From positions 1-33,293 of the forward strand of contig CAIYZV010000351.1 in the NCBI GenBank assembly GCA_903930765.1: a DNA stretch of 33,293 bases, given 5' to 3'. Below the pieces are notes generated by a model. It saw nothing but the letters and a program-made list of their open reading frames with translations, did not search any database and was not told the origin of the DNA. Of the stretch, positions 1 to 9,100 are shown piece after piece. Position numbers and translations under genes: made by a program. This stretch comes from an uncultured Pirellula sp. GTDB taxonomy: Bacteria > Planctomycetota > Planctomycetia > Pirellulales > Pirellulaceae. The stretch's first letter is position 1. Each line of letters opens with the position of its first letter.

Positions 1-301
1 AGAGGCTCGCTCCACGTTCTCGGCGCTCCTTCGCTGTGCCCAAATCCTCAAGCACCAATAGACCGGTATTGCGTCGAGACTCGGATTACGAAAAATTCCA
101 CCGTGCTACCCTCGTACAGAGTCCGCTCGAGGACAGTACTCGTTCTCGTCATCGTACTCGCTGCTCCTGCTAAATCTCGAGGATGATTACCACACTCCTC
201 ACCATCGACGATTGCTACTACCGTCTAAAGCAATCGAGAAAACCGAGAACAGCCGTCGAGTTCGAGTCCCGCTGTTCTGAGTACGAGTACGTTAAAAACC
301 G
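1..301. other. Non-coding left flank downstream of pyrF
   Basis: I see no convincing gene here. A 119-codon frame from 183 runs into the antisense strand of pyrF and has no family resemblance. The stretch is rich in GAGTACG/CGTACTC-like words: CGTACTCG at 153-160 and GAGTACGAGTACG at 279-291 lie in opposite orientations about 120 bp apart. It also holds the hairpin at 246-278 listed separately. Nothing indicates an RNA gene. Confidence 0.5.
246..278 (-). terminator. Candidate terminator of pyrF
   Basis: A perfect 8-bp inverted repeat, AGAACAGC (246-253) and GCTGTTCT (271-278), encloses a 17-nt loop. Read on the minus strand it begins 24 nt after the pyrF stop codon, and the stem is followed by CGGTTTTC, a short T-rich run. 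The loop is long and the T tract interrupted, so this is a weak intrinsic terminator candidate. Confidence 0.35.
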
Positions 302-1288
302 TTACGAAGTCAGCGCTTCGATCATGTCGAGGGTCGCATTTCGCACCGAATCGGTCCACTCCGCACCGCGGTATTTCGGAATGTCGTGGGCAAAGATAAT
401 ACCGCGTGAACTATTGACGATCGCACCGAGTCCGCGTGCATCCATCCCATGCTTAACATCGGACGCCGATCCACCTTGGGCACCGTACCCCGGAACGAGG
501 ATCCACGCACTGGGCATGCGCTCGCGCATCGCGGCGAGTTGATGCGGATACGTAGCACCGACGACGGCGCCGATCGAACCGTAGCCATCGGTTCCGCGTG
601 AATCCGCTGCGAGTGATTCCACATGCGATGCGAGTTTCTCCGACAGCGAAACGGCCGATGTGGATTGCTGGCGTCCATCGACAACGTCTTGTAAAAATCC
701 ACTTCCTGGATTCGACGTTTTCACCAGAACAAAAAGTCCAGAGCCGCTCGCATGGCAGCGCTGCGTGAATGGCTCCAGAGTATCGATCCCTAAAAATGGG
801 TTCACAGTCAACGCATCCGCTCCCCAAGGGCTAAACGCGGCGGTACCTTCGGGTCCCGAACCGAGGAACGCATTCGCGTAGGCGGTCGCGGTCGTACCGA
901 TATCACCGCGTTTCGCATCCATCACCACCAGCACTCCACGCTTGGTGGCGTATCGAACAACCTGAGCTAAAGCGTCCATGCCATACGCACCGAGCTCTTC
1001 AAAGAACGCGGCTTGGGGTTTGACGATAGGTACCAATTCGTGAACCGTGTCGATGATCTCGAAACAGAAGACTCGAAATGCATCCGCTTGTTCTTTCAAC
1101 GATGCCCCCGCACTAGGTCGAATCGACTCAGGAAGAGAACTTGCTCGAGGATCCAATCCGACGCATACGGGATTTTTTTTGGTGAGCACCGCATCGACCA
1201 ATCGCTGTCCGAAAGGGACCAATGGAGCATTGGTGGATTGAGTCGATCTATTTGGATTTGAAAGGGATGCGTTAGAATCGGATGTCAC
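302..1288 (-). CDS. pyrF: Orotidine 5'-phosphate decarboxylase (type 2)
   Basis: Decarboxylates orotidine monophosphate to UMP, the last step of de novo pyrimidine synthesis, in the cytosol. At 328 residues it fits the longer type 2 subfamily. Visible motifs are VGLDPR around D46, K90 in IVKPQ, the catalytic charged network DAKRGD at 124-129 (D124, K126, D129), the phosphate-binding VPGYGAQGG at 265-273 and NSSRGI at 292-297. All key residues are present, so it should be active. The start is GTG without an obvious SD site. The first ~22 residues are a Ser/Asn/Thr-rich extension outside the barrel, so the true start could be slightly downstream. It is not in a pyrimidine operon. The other pyrimidine-family gene in the window (10430-11728) lies 9 kb away and looks inactive. 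Confidence 0.95.
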   Translation of the reverse strand: MTSDSNASLSNPNRSTQSTNAPLVPFGQRLVDAVLTKKNPVCVGLDPRASSLPESIRPSAGASLKEQADAFRVFCFEIIDTVHELVPIVKPQAAFFEELGAYGMDALAQVVRYATKRGVLVVMDAKRGDIGTTATAYANAFLGSGPEGTAAFSPWGADALTVNPFLGIDTLEPFTQRCHASGSGLFVLVKTSNPGSGFLQDVVDGRQQSTSAVSLSEKLASHVESLAADSRGTDGYGSIGAVVGATYPHQLAAMRERMPSAWILVPGYGAQGGSASDVKHGMDARGLGAIVNSSRGIIFAHDIPKYRGAEWTDSVRNATLDMIEALTS

Positions 1289-1359
1289 GGTATTTGGAAC
1301 GTTTTTGGGGTCGGAGGGGTGATGGGTTTTGAACGATAGTGGGGAATGAACGCAAATAA

Positions 1360-1377
1360 GGTCCCGGAGCGAGGACC
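1360..1377 (-). terminator. Weak terminator candidate after the YdjY gene
   Basis: Read on the minus strand, GGTCCT...GGGACC forms a 6-bp stem (one G-U pair) followed directly by TTATTT, 67 nt past the stop of the YdjY-domain gene and upstream of pyrF. The stem is short. If real, it would separate pyrF transcription from the upstream gene. Confidence 0.3.
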
Positions 1378-1443
1378 AAACGCTGCGTGAACCGGCATCG
1401 CTGAATGGTGGAGCAAACTACATGTTGCCACTCCCGGTTCGAA

Positions 1444-2424
1444 TTACTGGGGGTTGCGAGCCGGTAAGAACTTCAGGATTCTCTCCGGTACGGGATCGGT
1501 GAGGTGCTTGGGCACGGGCCCGCCGGTATCCTTGCTGTCGCTTTTATCGGGATCGCTTTTATCCCCTCCACCCTTTGTTTCTTCGCGTGTTGCATCGTTT
1601 TCCGCACCTGCGTAAGGAACTTCGTCGCTTAGAACGAGCGCCAATCGAACGGGAGTCTCACGCTTTGGGATACGATCGGAGAAAGCGTCGAACACGAGTC
1701 CCGAGTTTGCCGCATCGCTTTTTACCGCGACATCGAGGGTCGACGTCATGAAATTGGCCACGCAGACGAGCTCTCCTCCGTCCCCGAGATAATTCTCTTT
1801 TCCGGTATCAGGATCTTTGTAGATTTTGCTGCCGGCAAAGACCCAGTCCCACTCCATCGCTTTGTTCTTTCCTGTTTGTCGCACCCAGTTTTGCGCGAGT
1901 GTACCCTTCGTCTTGCCATCGTCGTCGTGCCATAGCACGTAGATTCGAACCGTTGTTCCCGAAGCGGGAATAAATTTCGGTTCGAAAGCAACAGGTTTTC
2001 CAGGTACCCCACCAACGGCGAGAAGAGCGGCATGGACGAAACGGGATCGTGCAAAGACAGCTACGATGGATTCATGCTCTTTAGTTCCCGTCGGACATGC
2101 GAACATTTCGAGGGGCGCATTGCGTTGGCAGATATATCCATCCACGAGGACAGCTTGTTCGTCACGATGGATCCAGATACGACCATCCGCAAGCATTTTC
2201 TTGCAATCGGGAGGATCAAGTAACGCCTTTTCCACAATCGTCTTGATATCGGGCTTTTCAGGCGGCTCTTCGTCTTGTGCAAAGATTGTTGAGAAACTTG
2301 ATAGAGCAGCGAGCATCCACAACATAGCCATGATCGGCGGTGCCATGATCGGCGGTGTCATGATCGGCGGTGTCATGATCGGCGTGCCAAGGGCCTCGTT
2401 CGAGGTCCATCGAAAATTTGTCAT
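1444..2424 (-). CDS. Secreted YdjY-domain protein
   Basis: A predicted exported protein of unknown biochemical role. Its body, roughly residues 60-270, resembles the YdjY domain: CPTGTKEHES, followed by HAALLAVGG and PVAFEPKF, is the family's characteristic block. A hydrophobic signal segment (MLWMLAALSSFSTIFA) lies at residues 34-49, unusually far from the first ATG. The 33 residues before it include PPIM pentapeptide repeats made by a 15-bp tandem array. In-frame ATGs occur at codons 1, 17, 22, 27, 32 and 34, none with a good SD site. The longest frame is given, but a start at codon 32 or 34 (2331 or 2325) would give a normal signal peptide. The C-terminal ~45 residues are acidic/Lys-rich (GGGDKSDPDKSD), probably disordered. 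It lies upstream of pyrF on the same strand and is divergent from the next gene. Confidence 0.75.
   Translation of the reverse strand: MTNFRWTSNEALGTPIMTPPIMTPPIMAPPIMAMLWMLAALSSFSTIFAQDEEPPEKPDIKTIVEKALLDPPDCKKMLADGRIWIHRDEQAVLVDGYICQRNAPLEMFACPTGTKEHESIVAVFARSRFVHAALLAVGGVPGKPVAFEPKFIPASGTTVRIYVLWHDDDGKTKGTLAQNWVRQTGKNKAMEWDWVFAGSKIYKDPDTGKENYLGDGGELVCVANFMTSTLDVAVKSDAANSGLVFDAFSDRIPKRETPVRLALVLSDEVPYAGAENDATREETKGGGDKSDPDKSDSKDTGGPVPKHLTDPVPERILKFLPARNPQ
2327..2384. repeat. 15-bp tandem repeat at the YdjY gene start
   Basis: Three full and one nearly complete copy of a 15-bp unit, GCCATGATCGGCGGT or GTCATGATCGGCGGT on plus. On minus each unit encodes PPIM plus one variable residue (T or A) and supplies one in-frame ATG. 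The copies differ at a single position, so the array is young or under conversion. Confidence 0.95.
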
Positions 2425-2688
2425 AAATCAAGTCCAAAAAACAGTTTTCAAGTTTCGCCGAGAACATCCTTGCATCTTGAGATCCAGCAACAACAATTGG
2501 CGTTGCCTTCCGGACGTGTTCGATTGTTAAAATCGATTCGAACGATCAAGGCGAAGTGCACGCATGTGCTTTGCAAAACGCGAATGCAGTGCAAATGTTA
2601 TGCTGTGCGAATGGTGTGCTGTACGAGCGCAAGTGAGCTAGCAGCACTGGGTATCCTAACACTTTTCCATCACCTGGACGAGAGACCT
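2425..2688. promoter_or_regulatory. Divergent intergenic region
   Basis: This 264-bp gap separates the minus-strand YdjY gene from the plus-strand 661-residue gene, so both promoters should lie here. The plus strand has an extended -10-like TGTTATGCT around 2596-2604, but I find no well-spaced -35 partner. The frame of the downstream gene stays open through part of this region (from 2470), but that stretch is Cys/Met-rich and unlike the protein body. Confidence 0.35.
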
Positions 2689-4674
2689 ATGGACTGGGTA
2701 AAGCCCAAACATCGAGCGCGCCGACTGAAATCGGCGGAGAGTGCCGAGGCAGAAAACCAAACCGCCATGCAATGGTTGGAGCGACTCTGCGAGGAGAACG
2801 TCACCCTGCTGCAGTCCTCACTTCCGGTTGGAAACTCTGCGAGCAAGGTGAAATTGAGCGATCTGCCGATCGATCGCTACTTGAATGCCATGCTCTGGGG
2901 TACCGGGGACTGGGAAGTCGCCAAGCCGAGCCATCGCGAGTTCCTGAACGACTTAGTCGAAGCCTTTGGATCCCAGCCTTTCAGCAATTCGACCAATCCG
3001 ACCAACTCGCGTCGCAAGAAAAAATCGCCTGCGGTAAGTCCTGAGATCCGATCGCAGCAAGTGGCTCACGCGACGAAGATTGGCAAATGGATCACTCAGC
3101 AGTTGCCCAAGTCCAGTTATGATCCTTATGTCGCGTTGACATGTGCGGGCTGGTTACACGCATTACCCGAAGTCGGTCGCGATATTCCTCCCGCGCTCTG
3201 GTTGGAAGTGCTCCAATCGACGTTGACCCAAGTCGACCGGGCGTGGGCGAATGGGAACGAAGACGGTCTCTTTCCATGGGTGATTTGGGCCTGCGAAGTC
3301 CCCCTCGCTCTCGCCAAGCAACTGTCGCACCTGGGAGGTAAAGACCGCATCGTCAGTGAGACGCTCAACCGCATCGCTCTGATCCTGGAACAATCCGCAG
3401 AGAGCCATGAAACCCTTCTGTCCTTTGGAGCCCAAGATTTACGAGCCGTCGTTGCCAGCCTCGTTCGGAGTCGCTGGGCAGCCAACAGCGTTGGAGCTCG
3501 CAAGTGGTATCCGCCACAGCGCAAGGCGCTCTCGAAACTGCTTACCACCATGCTGCATCTAACCGATGCCGAGGGGAAAGCCATGCTGACCGAGGCGCAG
3601 AACACACGCCATGATGCTGAGCTATGGACGGCGGTCATGGATCTGTGCGGCGCGAACAAGAAAGCTCTTCTGGCCGCCGCGGTTGCATTGCCCGATGATG
3701 TCGGTACTGCTGCTGGTTTCAAGCCTTCCAAGATCCGCAAAGACAAATCGAACGACGCGCGGCTTCCAAAGCCAAGTGTTTACTGGGAGAAGAGCAATGT
3801 CGTATCGATGCGACGGTCATGGCGCGATGTCGGATGCCGCGTCGTCGCGGACTTTTCAAGCGACGTGATTTGGCTCGATATTACCGACGAACGAGGCCAA
3901 CGTGTTTTCTCCGGTGATTGGGATGTCGAACTGACTCGCAATAGCAAACCCGTGAACATCGATGTCGCATGGCAAGAGGTATGCTGGTTCTCGGACGATG
4001 ATGTCGACTACCTAGAATTGGAATGCGATCTCGAAGGGACCTGCAAGATCCAACGTCAACTGATGTTGATGCGCGAAGAAGGGATCGTCTTCATGGCGGA
4101 TGCTGTGATCGCTTATCCCGCTGCTTCACGTTCGCATTGGCAACTTCGGTCCTCCTGGAAACTCGACGATCGTGTTGCGTTTGAGGGAGAAGCGAAGACC
4201 ACCGAAGGCCGACTGATTCGGATCAAAGGCTCCGATGATGCCGATGGCTCGGAATCCCACTCCCACACACCGTCGGCGTCGGCTCTCGTCATGCCGATCG
4301 GATTCCCCGAGTGGAAACGCGGATTGAAGTCCGGGGGATTGTCCACCAAAGGTCAAACACTCCTGATGGAGACTCCTTCTGACAAGGATCGTTTCTACGC
4401 ACCCTTGGTGGTGGCGCTCAAGGGAGCCCCAAAAACACCGGTTTACACATGGCGCCAATTGACCCTCGCCCAAGACCTGAAAATTGAAGGTGCTGATGCG
4501 GCTCAGGGCTTCCGCGTGCAAATCGGCAAAGATCAATGGGTCATCTATCGCTCATTGACCCCGTGCATTCGCCGAACCTTGATGGGACTGCATCTCAACA
4601 CCGAGTTTTATGCAGCTCGCTTCCAAGCCAAAGACGGTTCGTACGAGCCGATGATCGAGGTCAATCCGGAGTAG
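2689..4674 (+). CDS. Conserved-looking protein of unknown function, two-part architecture
   Basis: I do not recognise this family. From the ATG at 2689 (MDWVKPKHRARR) the product is 661 residues with no signal peptide. Residues ~15-330 look mostly alpha-helical. The rest looks beta-rich, with many Trp and acidic residues (WLDITDERG, SGDWDVEL), somewhat like the beta-sandwich half of polysaccharide-lyase/heparinase-like proteins, but I see none of their catalytic motifs. A basic/Ser-rich linker (NSRRKKKSP) is near residue 105, and a Ser/Asp/His-rich loop (DDADGSESHSH) lies in the second half. The frame opens at 2470, but those upstream codons are atypical. No strong SD precedes 2689. The SRAP gene follows 25 bp downstream, so they may be co-transcribed. 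Confidence 0.8.
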   Translation: MDWVKPKHRARRLKSAESAEAENQTAMQWLERLCEENVTLLQSSLPVGNSASKVKLSDLPIDRYLNAMLWGTGDWEVAKPSHREFLNDLVEAFGSQPFSNSTNPTNSRRKKKSPAVSPEIRSQQVAHATKIGKWITQQLPKSSYDPYVALTCAGWLHALPEVGRDIPPALWLEVLQSTLTQVDRAWANGNEDGLFPWVIWACEVPLALAKQLSHLGGKDRIVSETLNRIALILEQSAESHETLLSFGAQDLRAVVASLVRSRWAANSVGARKWYPPQRKALSKLLTTMLHLTDAEGKAMLTEAQNTRHDAELWTAVMDLCGANKKALLAAAVALPDDVGTAAGFKPSKIRKDKSNDARLPKPSVYWEKSNVVSMRRSWRDVGCRVVADFSSDVIWLDITDERGQRVFSGDWDVELTRNSKPVNIDVAWQEVCWFSDDDVDYLELECDLEGTCKIQRQLMLMREEGIVFMADAVIAYPAASRSHWQLRSSWKLDDRVAFEGEAKTTEGRLIRIKGSDDADGSESHSHTPSASALVMPIGFPEWKRGLKSGGLSTKGQTLLMETPSDKDRFYAPLVVALKGAPKTPVYTWRQLTLAQDLKIEGADAAQGFRVQIGKDQWVIYRSLTPCIRRTLMGLHLNTEFYAARFQAKDGSYEPMIEVNPE

Positions 4675-4699
4675 TCCCACCGGGGAACTTCACCAAGCG

Positions 4700-5434
4700 A
4701 TGTGTGGCCGATTTACACTCAAAACACCAGTGCTCGATTGGTTGATCAGTTTTCTTCCAGAGCATTCGAAGCATTGGGAACGCTTGGTCACTGAGTTTCA
4801 GGCAAGGCATCCCGAGTTGCTTGTACCCAGGTACAACATCGCCCCCAGCCAAACGATCGTTGTGCTCACACAAAGTCCGCATGGTGAACCGCCACAACTG
4901 GCCAGCATGCGATGGGGATTGATCCCGAGCTGGTCGGATTCTCCCAATATCGCCTTCAAAATGATCAACGCCAGAAGTGAGACTCTAGGGGAGAAACCGA
5001 GCTTTCGAGGTCTGTTGCGATCCCATCGCTGTGTCGTGGTTGCCGATGGTTACTACGAATGGCAACGTATCCCGGTGGCAGGATCGCAGCGAGAACAAAA
5101 ACACCCACACTGGATCCATCGCCCCGATGGTGGTCCTTTGGCAATGGCTGGACTGTGGACCACCAACCGAAAAATCCATAGAGCCGAGGAAATTCGGAGC
5201 GTTACGGTCATCACCGCAGACGCGAACGAAGAACTGCAACCTATCCACGACCGAATGCCATCCTTCCTACGGGAACCGGTCGCATTGCAGCAGTGGCTCG
5301 ATTTGGACTTTCTCAGCGATGAGATTCCATCGTTGCTCGGCACCAGTCCAACGGGATCGCTAGCCGCTGTCCCGGTCGGAAGTGAGGTAAACTCCCCGCG
5401 GAACGATGGGCCACAATTGCTGGTCCAGGTTTAG
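4700..5434 (+). CDS. yedK: SRAP-domain protein (YedK/HMCES family)
   Basis: A sensor and shield of abasic sites in single-stranded DNA. In the known family Cys2, exposed after Met removal, forms a thiazolidine crosslink with the abasic sugar. The sequence starts MCGRFTL with C2 in place. Other conserved residues are N46 in RYNIAPSQ, N90 and R92 in NARSET, E120 in DGYYEWQ and H183 in HDRMP, so the active site is complete. The 244-residue length is normal, with a short C-terminal tail after the domain. It sits 25 bp after an unrecognised gene in the same direction. The start is fixed by the need for Cys2. No SOS-type operator is obvious. Confidence 0.95.
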   Translation: MCGRFTLKTPVLDWLISFLPEHSKHWERLVTEFQARHPELLVPRYNIAPSQTIVVLTQSPHGEPPQLASMRWGLIPSWSDSPNIAFKMINARSETLGEKPSFRGLLRSHRCVVVADGYYEWQRIPVAGSQREQKHPHWIHRPDGGPLAMAGLWTTNRKIHRAEEIRSVTVITADANEELQPIHDRMPSFLREPVALQQWLDLDFLSDEIPSLLGTSPTGSLAAVPVGSEVNSPRNDGPQLLVQV

Positions 5435-5453
5435 AAGCCGATTAGGCGAACAG

Positions 5454-5756
5454 CTAGGCAGCCCTGCGAATCCGCTGATACGCGAGAAGAACGTCGTGTA
5501 GATCTTTGGTAATCGCGATCGGATCGTCGCGGAAATCTTCGATCCATGCCAAGTTCCTACCGGCGGACTGAGCGAGCGAGGAAAGTACATCGCCGACACG
5601 CACGGTCACCATGGTATGGCATTCCACGGTTGGGATCGCAATTACCGGTTTTTGAGCTTGGATGGGTACGGCTTGGGTCGCGGTCAGCGAATCGCCGTAA
5701 CAATCATCGCACGTGGAGTCGGTAAGCCCAAAAATGCGGAGGTTCGGTGTCGTCAT
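5454..5756 (-). CDS. Small hypothetical protein with a CxxC motif
   Basis: A 100-residue protein of unknown function. It has an N-terminal CDDC (residues 16-19) and a second half of well-formed helix-like sequence (VRVGDVLSSL, LHDVLLAYQR). There is no signal peptide or membrane segment. The two cysteines, with C47 in VECHTM, could bind a metal or form a disulphide, but this is inference. A weak AGG lies 4 nt before the ATG. It converges on the SRAP gene with 19 bp between the stops and is divergent from the Tex-like gene. Protein-like composition and a clean frame make it more likely real than a chance frame. Confidence 0.6.
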   Translation of the reverse strand: MTTPNLRIFGLTDSTCDDCYGDSLTATQAVPIQAQKPVIAIPTVECHTMVTVRVGDVLSSLAQSAGRNLAWIEDFRDDPIAITKDLHDVLLAYQRIRRAA

Positions 5757-5946
5757 ATTGCCTTGGAAAGGTACGAGAGCGAGATCTACGTAACACTACG
5801 GACGGATCGTTCCGAGTGCTAGATGCATCGACTGGGAAGACTTTGCGGCTTGAGAAAAATTTTCTAAATCCTGCCCCGACCGGTCCCGTCCATTCGCCAG
5901 CCCCCCTAACTTCACCATCCGCCGCCCCCTTCTCCCTTGAGAATGC

Positions 5947-5975
5947 TTGACAATACGTGGGTTCTCCCCTAGATT
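5947..5975 (+). promoter_or_regulatory. Sigma70-type promoter of the Tex-like gene
   Basis: TTGACA at 5947-5952, a perfect -35 box, is followed after exactly 17 bp by TAGATT at 5970-5975 (4 of 6 matches to TATAAT). The predicted transcription start is near 5982, about 70 nt before the TTG and 174 nt before the preferred ATG of the Tex-like gene. This is the clearest promoter in the window. The rest of 5757-6050 holds no gene that I can see. Confidence 0.7.
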
Positions 5976-6155
5976 CCCAAGCTTGATTGTTTTGCGCGGC
6001 CCGTGAAAAATCGCGTTTAAAAGCCCCCGTACACACCTCTTCTTAGGACCTTGATTCGATATCTGCGACGCTCGCGTCGGTTCGGTTCAACGAAACCGAC
6101 TGCATGCAACTCTCCGTTGGTCGAAGGATCCGACGGACGCCGCCGAAGTGAATCC

Positions 6156-9100
6156 ATGCAATCCCTTATGAAAGATCTACCTGCGATCGCGCGTTACATG
6201 CGCCTTCCGGAAGAACAACTCCGGTTCCCTGTCGAATTGCTCAATCAAGGTTACGAGCCCAATTACTTGGCTACGTACCGCCCTGATGAGCTAGGGGGGA
6301 TCGACGTGCAAACATTGGCACGTCTCAAGCGGTCCGTCGCCTACGAAGGAAAACTCGCGGCGCACAAAGAACGCGTGCACCAAGCCCTCGAACGGGATCA
6401 GCACTGGTCGGATGCGGTGGCCAAAGTGATCGATGAGTGCACATCGGTCTCCCAAGTCGACTCGATCGCGCGTTACCTTCGCAGCAAGAAAAGCGCGAAG
6501 ACTTTTTCCGAGAACAATCCCAACGTCGAGAAACTCGGTCAAGCGATCTTGATGTTGCAAGTGGAACCGCCCAAGGACCTGCATGCATGGGTTGTTGAAC
6601 AAACCGGTGTCGCTCCTGAGTCCGCAGAAGAACTGTTGAACCAAACCAAACGATGGCTTCAGTTGCTCATGTGCGAAGATGCCAAACTAATTCTTACGCT
6701 GCAACGTGCCGTGCTGCGCAACGCAAACGTTTCGCTCAACATCCTTCCAGAGCCAGCCAAGGTCGCCGATACGGATTCCGATGACAAAACCACTGCGGAT
6801 CTCCCCAGTACCGGCGCTGACACCCCAACCGCAGACGCTCCACTCGCAGGTGCCTCGGCACCAACTCAGGACTCGAGCGACGAGATTGTAGCCCCCCTTT
6901 CAATCGAAACAGCCGCAATCGAAACAGCCGCAATCGAGACAGCCGCAATCGAAACCCAGACTCTGGAAGCCACCGATGGTGGCGCATCCGATGGTGGAGC
7001 ATCCGACGGTAACGCATCCGATGGTGGAGCACCCATAGGTGTTGCCAGTGAAACCTCTACATTGCAGGCACCGGAGTCGGATGCTGGCCCAACAGAGGGT
7101 TCCAAAGAATCCACCGTTGCACCGTTGATCGAACAGTTTCATAAAGGTCGCAAGCAGCCCAAGGGAATCAAGACGAAGAGTTTGTCGGACAAGCAACTCT
7201 CACCTCGTCAACGACGACGCCGCTGGTTGCGGAGCATCGTTGAGTCCTATGCGAAATTGCGCAAGCCGCTTCGTGCACTGACGCCCTACCAAGTTCTCAT
7301 GTTCTCGCGAGGTATCCGCTCGCAGATCATGACATTGCAATTCCAGCAGGACATGCGCCCACTGGTCCAAGCCTGTCGCGATTCGCTATGCGAAGGCAGG
7401 CATCCCCTCCACCCATTGCTGATGGAAGTCGCCGAAATCGGACTCCGCGAAGTTCTTCTGCCGAGACTCCAACAAGACGCACTGATCATTTTGGAAGAGG
7501 ATTCCAATCAGGAATTGATCGAGTCGTCGGTGCTCCATTTACAAGCCTCCTTGCTGCAACGGCCCGTTCATGGGCATCGCATCTTGTTGATCGATGCCGT
7601 CGGCCAGAAAATGGCTGCGGTGGCGATGATCGATGCCGATGGGAGGTTGCTAGGCACCGGTGAACTACCGTGCAACACGAGCAAGGCAGATGTTGTCGCT
7701 CAAAATGTGGCAACGCTAGGCCAATGGGTTCATGAACATCAAATCACGTTGGTGGTTCTTTCCAATGGTGTTGCTAGACGTTACTTGATCCACTCCATCG
7801 CGGAGTTGATGAAGCAGTCGAGCGAAGGTTCGCTGTACTGGACACTGGTCGATCGAGCGGGCTGTGATGCGTATTGCATGTCGCGGACGTCGCTGGTGGA
7901 GCTGCCAAAGATCTCGCGCCGGCATCGCGCTTCGGTGTGGTTGGCTTGGCGCCTCCAAGATCCATTGCGTCAGATCCTTAAGATCGACCCAGCCCGATTG
8001 CGACTCGGCTCCTACCAACGCGAACTGCCGCAACAAGAACTTGAGGAAGCTCTTCACGAATCGATTTCGGCTGCCATCACCAAAGCGGGCGTCGATGTAT
8101 TCCATGCCGACGTCGAGGTGCTGAAACGAATACCGGGAATGAACGAAGAGGCTGCCAAGCAGATCGCTGCAGACCGACAACAAGGGAAAATCACGAACCG
8201 CGAGACGCTCATGCAGTGCCTCCGTTCGAGCTTGACCGAAATGCAAGCCCGTCAAGCGATCGGTTTCTTGCGAGTATACGGCAGCGAGAACACGCTCGAT
8301 GGAACCATCATCCATCCCGATGATTACCGCTTGGCGGAACGACTGATCGCTCATGCTGAGTTGCCAACCCCTCCAGCAACGCCCGAAGGATGGTCCAAAC
8401 CCGACTACGAGAAACTCGCCGCAGCACACGCTGCGGTCGCATCGCTCGCTATCGAATCTACCCTTGCCGATGAAACATCGTCCTATGGGTTCGATGGTGC
8501 GACCAACGAAATCAATCCTAACTTCGGCGTGATCGACGAAGGAACCGAAGGCGAATCGTCGCCTAGCGTCGACGAGACCTCAGAAACCACCGCGGACGGG
8601 GTAGCAACGGAAATAGCCGCTACAGAATCCGCCGTAGCAGAGTCCGCCGTAGCAGAGCCAACATCGGACAACGCGGAGCCAACAGCCCATCTCGAAGAAG
8701 CTGCTGCCTCCCCGAGCGATACTCCAGAATCGATTGACGATGCGGCGGCAACCGCTGAAACAGCAACCAACGCCGCTGGTGAAGAACGCACCAACAGTCG
8801 TATGCCCGAGATCCCAGATTCCCCAATGGCCCGTCCAGCCCTCAGCGTCGATGCGGAAAAACTTGCTAGGAGCTGGCAAGTAGGCCGAGCGAAGTTGATG
8901 TCGGCTTCGTCCTCCCTGCAATTCCCGTTTGCGGACACGCGGGATTTCCAATACCCCGTACCTATCCGCAGCCAAGTTCCACGCTTGGACCAACTGCCGA
9001 CCGGAACGATGCTTTCGGCGTTGGTAATCGGAGTTGCAGATTTTGGTGTGTTCGTAGAACTGGGCCCCGATTGCAGTGGGTTGGTCCACATCAGCCGGCT

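Noticed and set aside
183-542. A 119-codon plus-strand frame at the left end
   Set aside because: It overlaps pyrF by 240 bp in antisense and shows no protein-like features.
6051-6155. TTG at 6051 as the Tex-like start
   Set aside because: The 35 extra residues are basic and unlike the family, and the ATG at 6156 begins where Tex-type sequence begins. It cannot be excluded, because AGGA lies just before the TTG.
7716-8429. A 237-codon minus-strand frame in the Tex-like gene
   Set aside because: It is antisense to the RLQDPL / helix-hairpin-helix core of the Tex-like protein, which is clearly coding.
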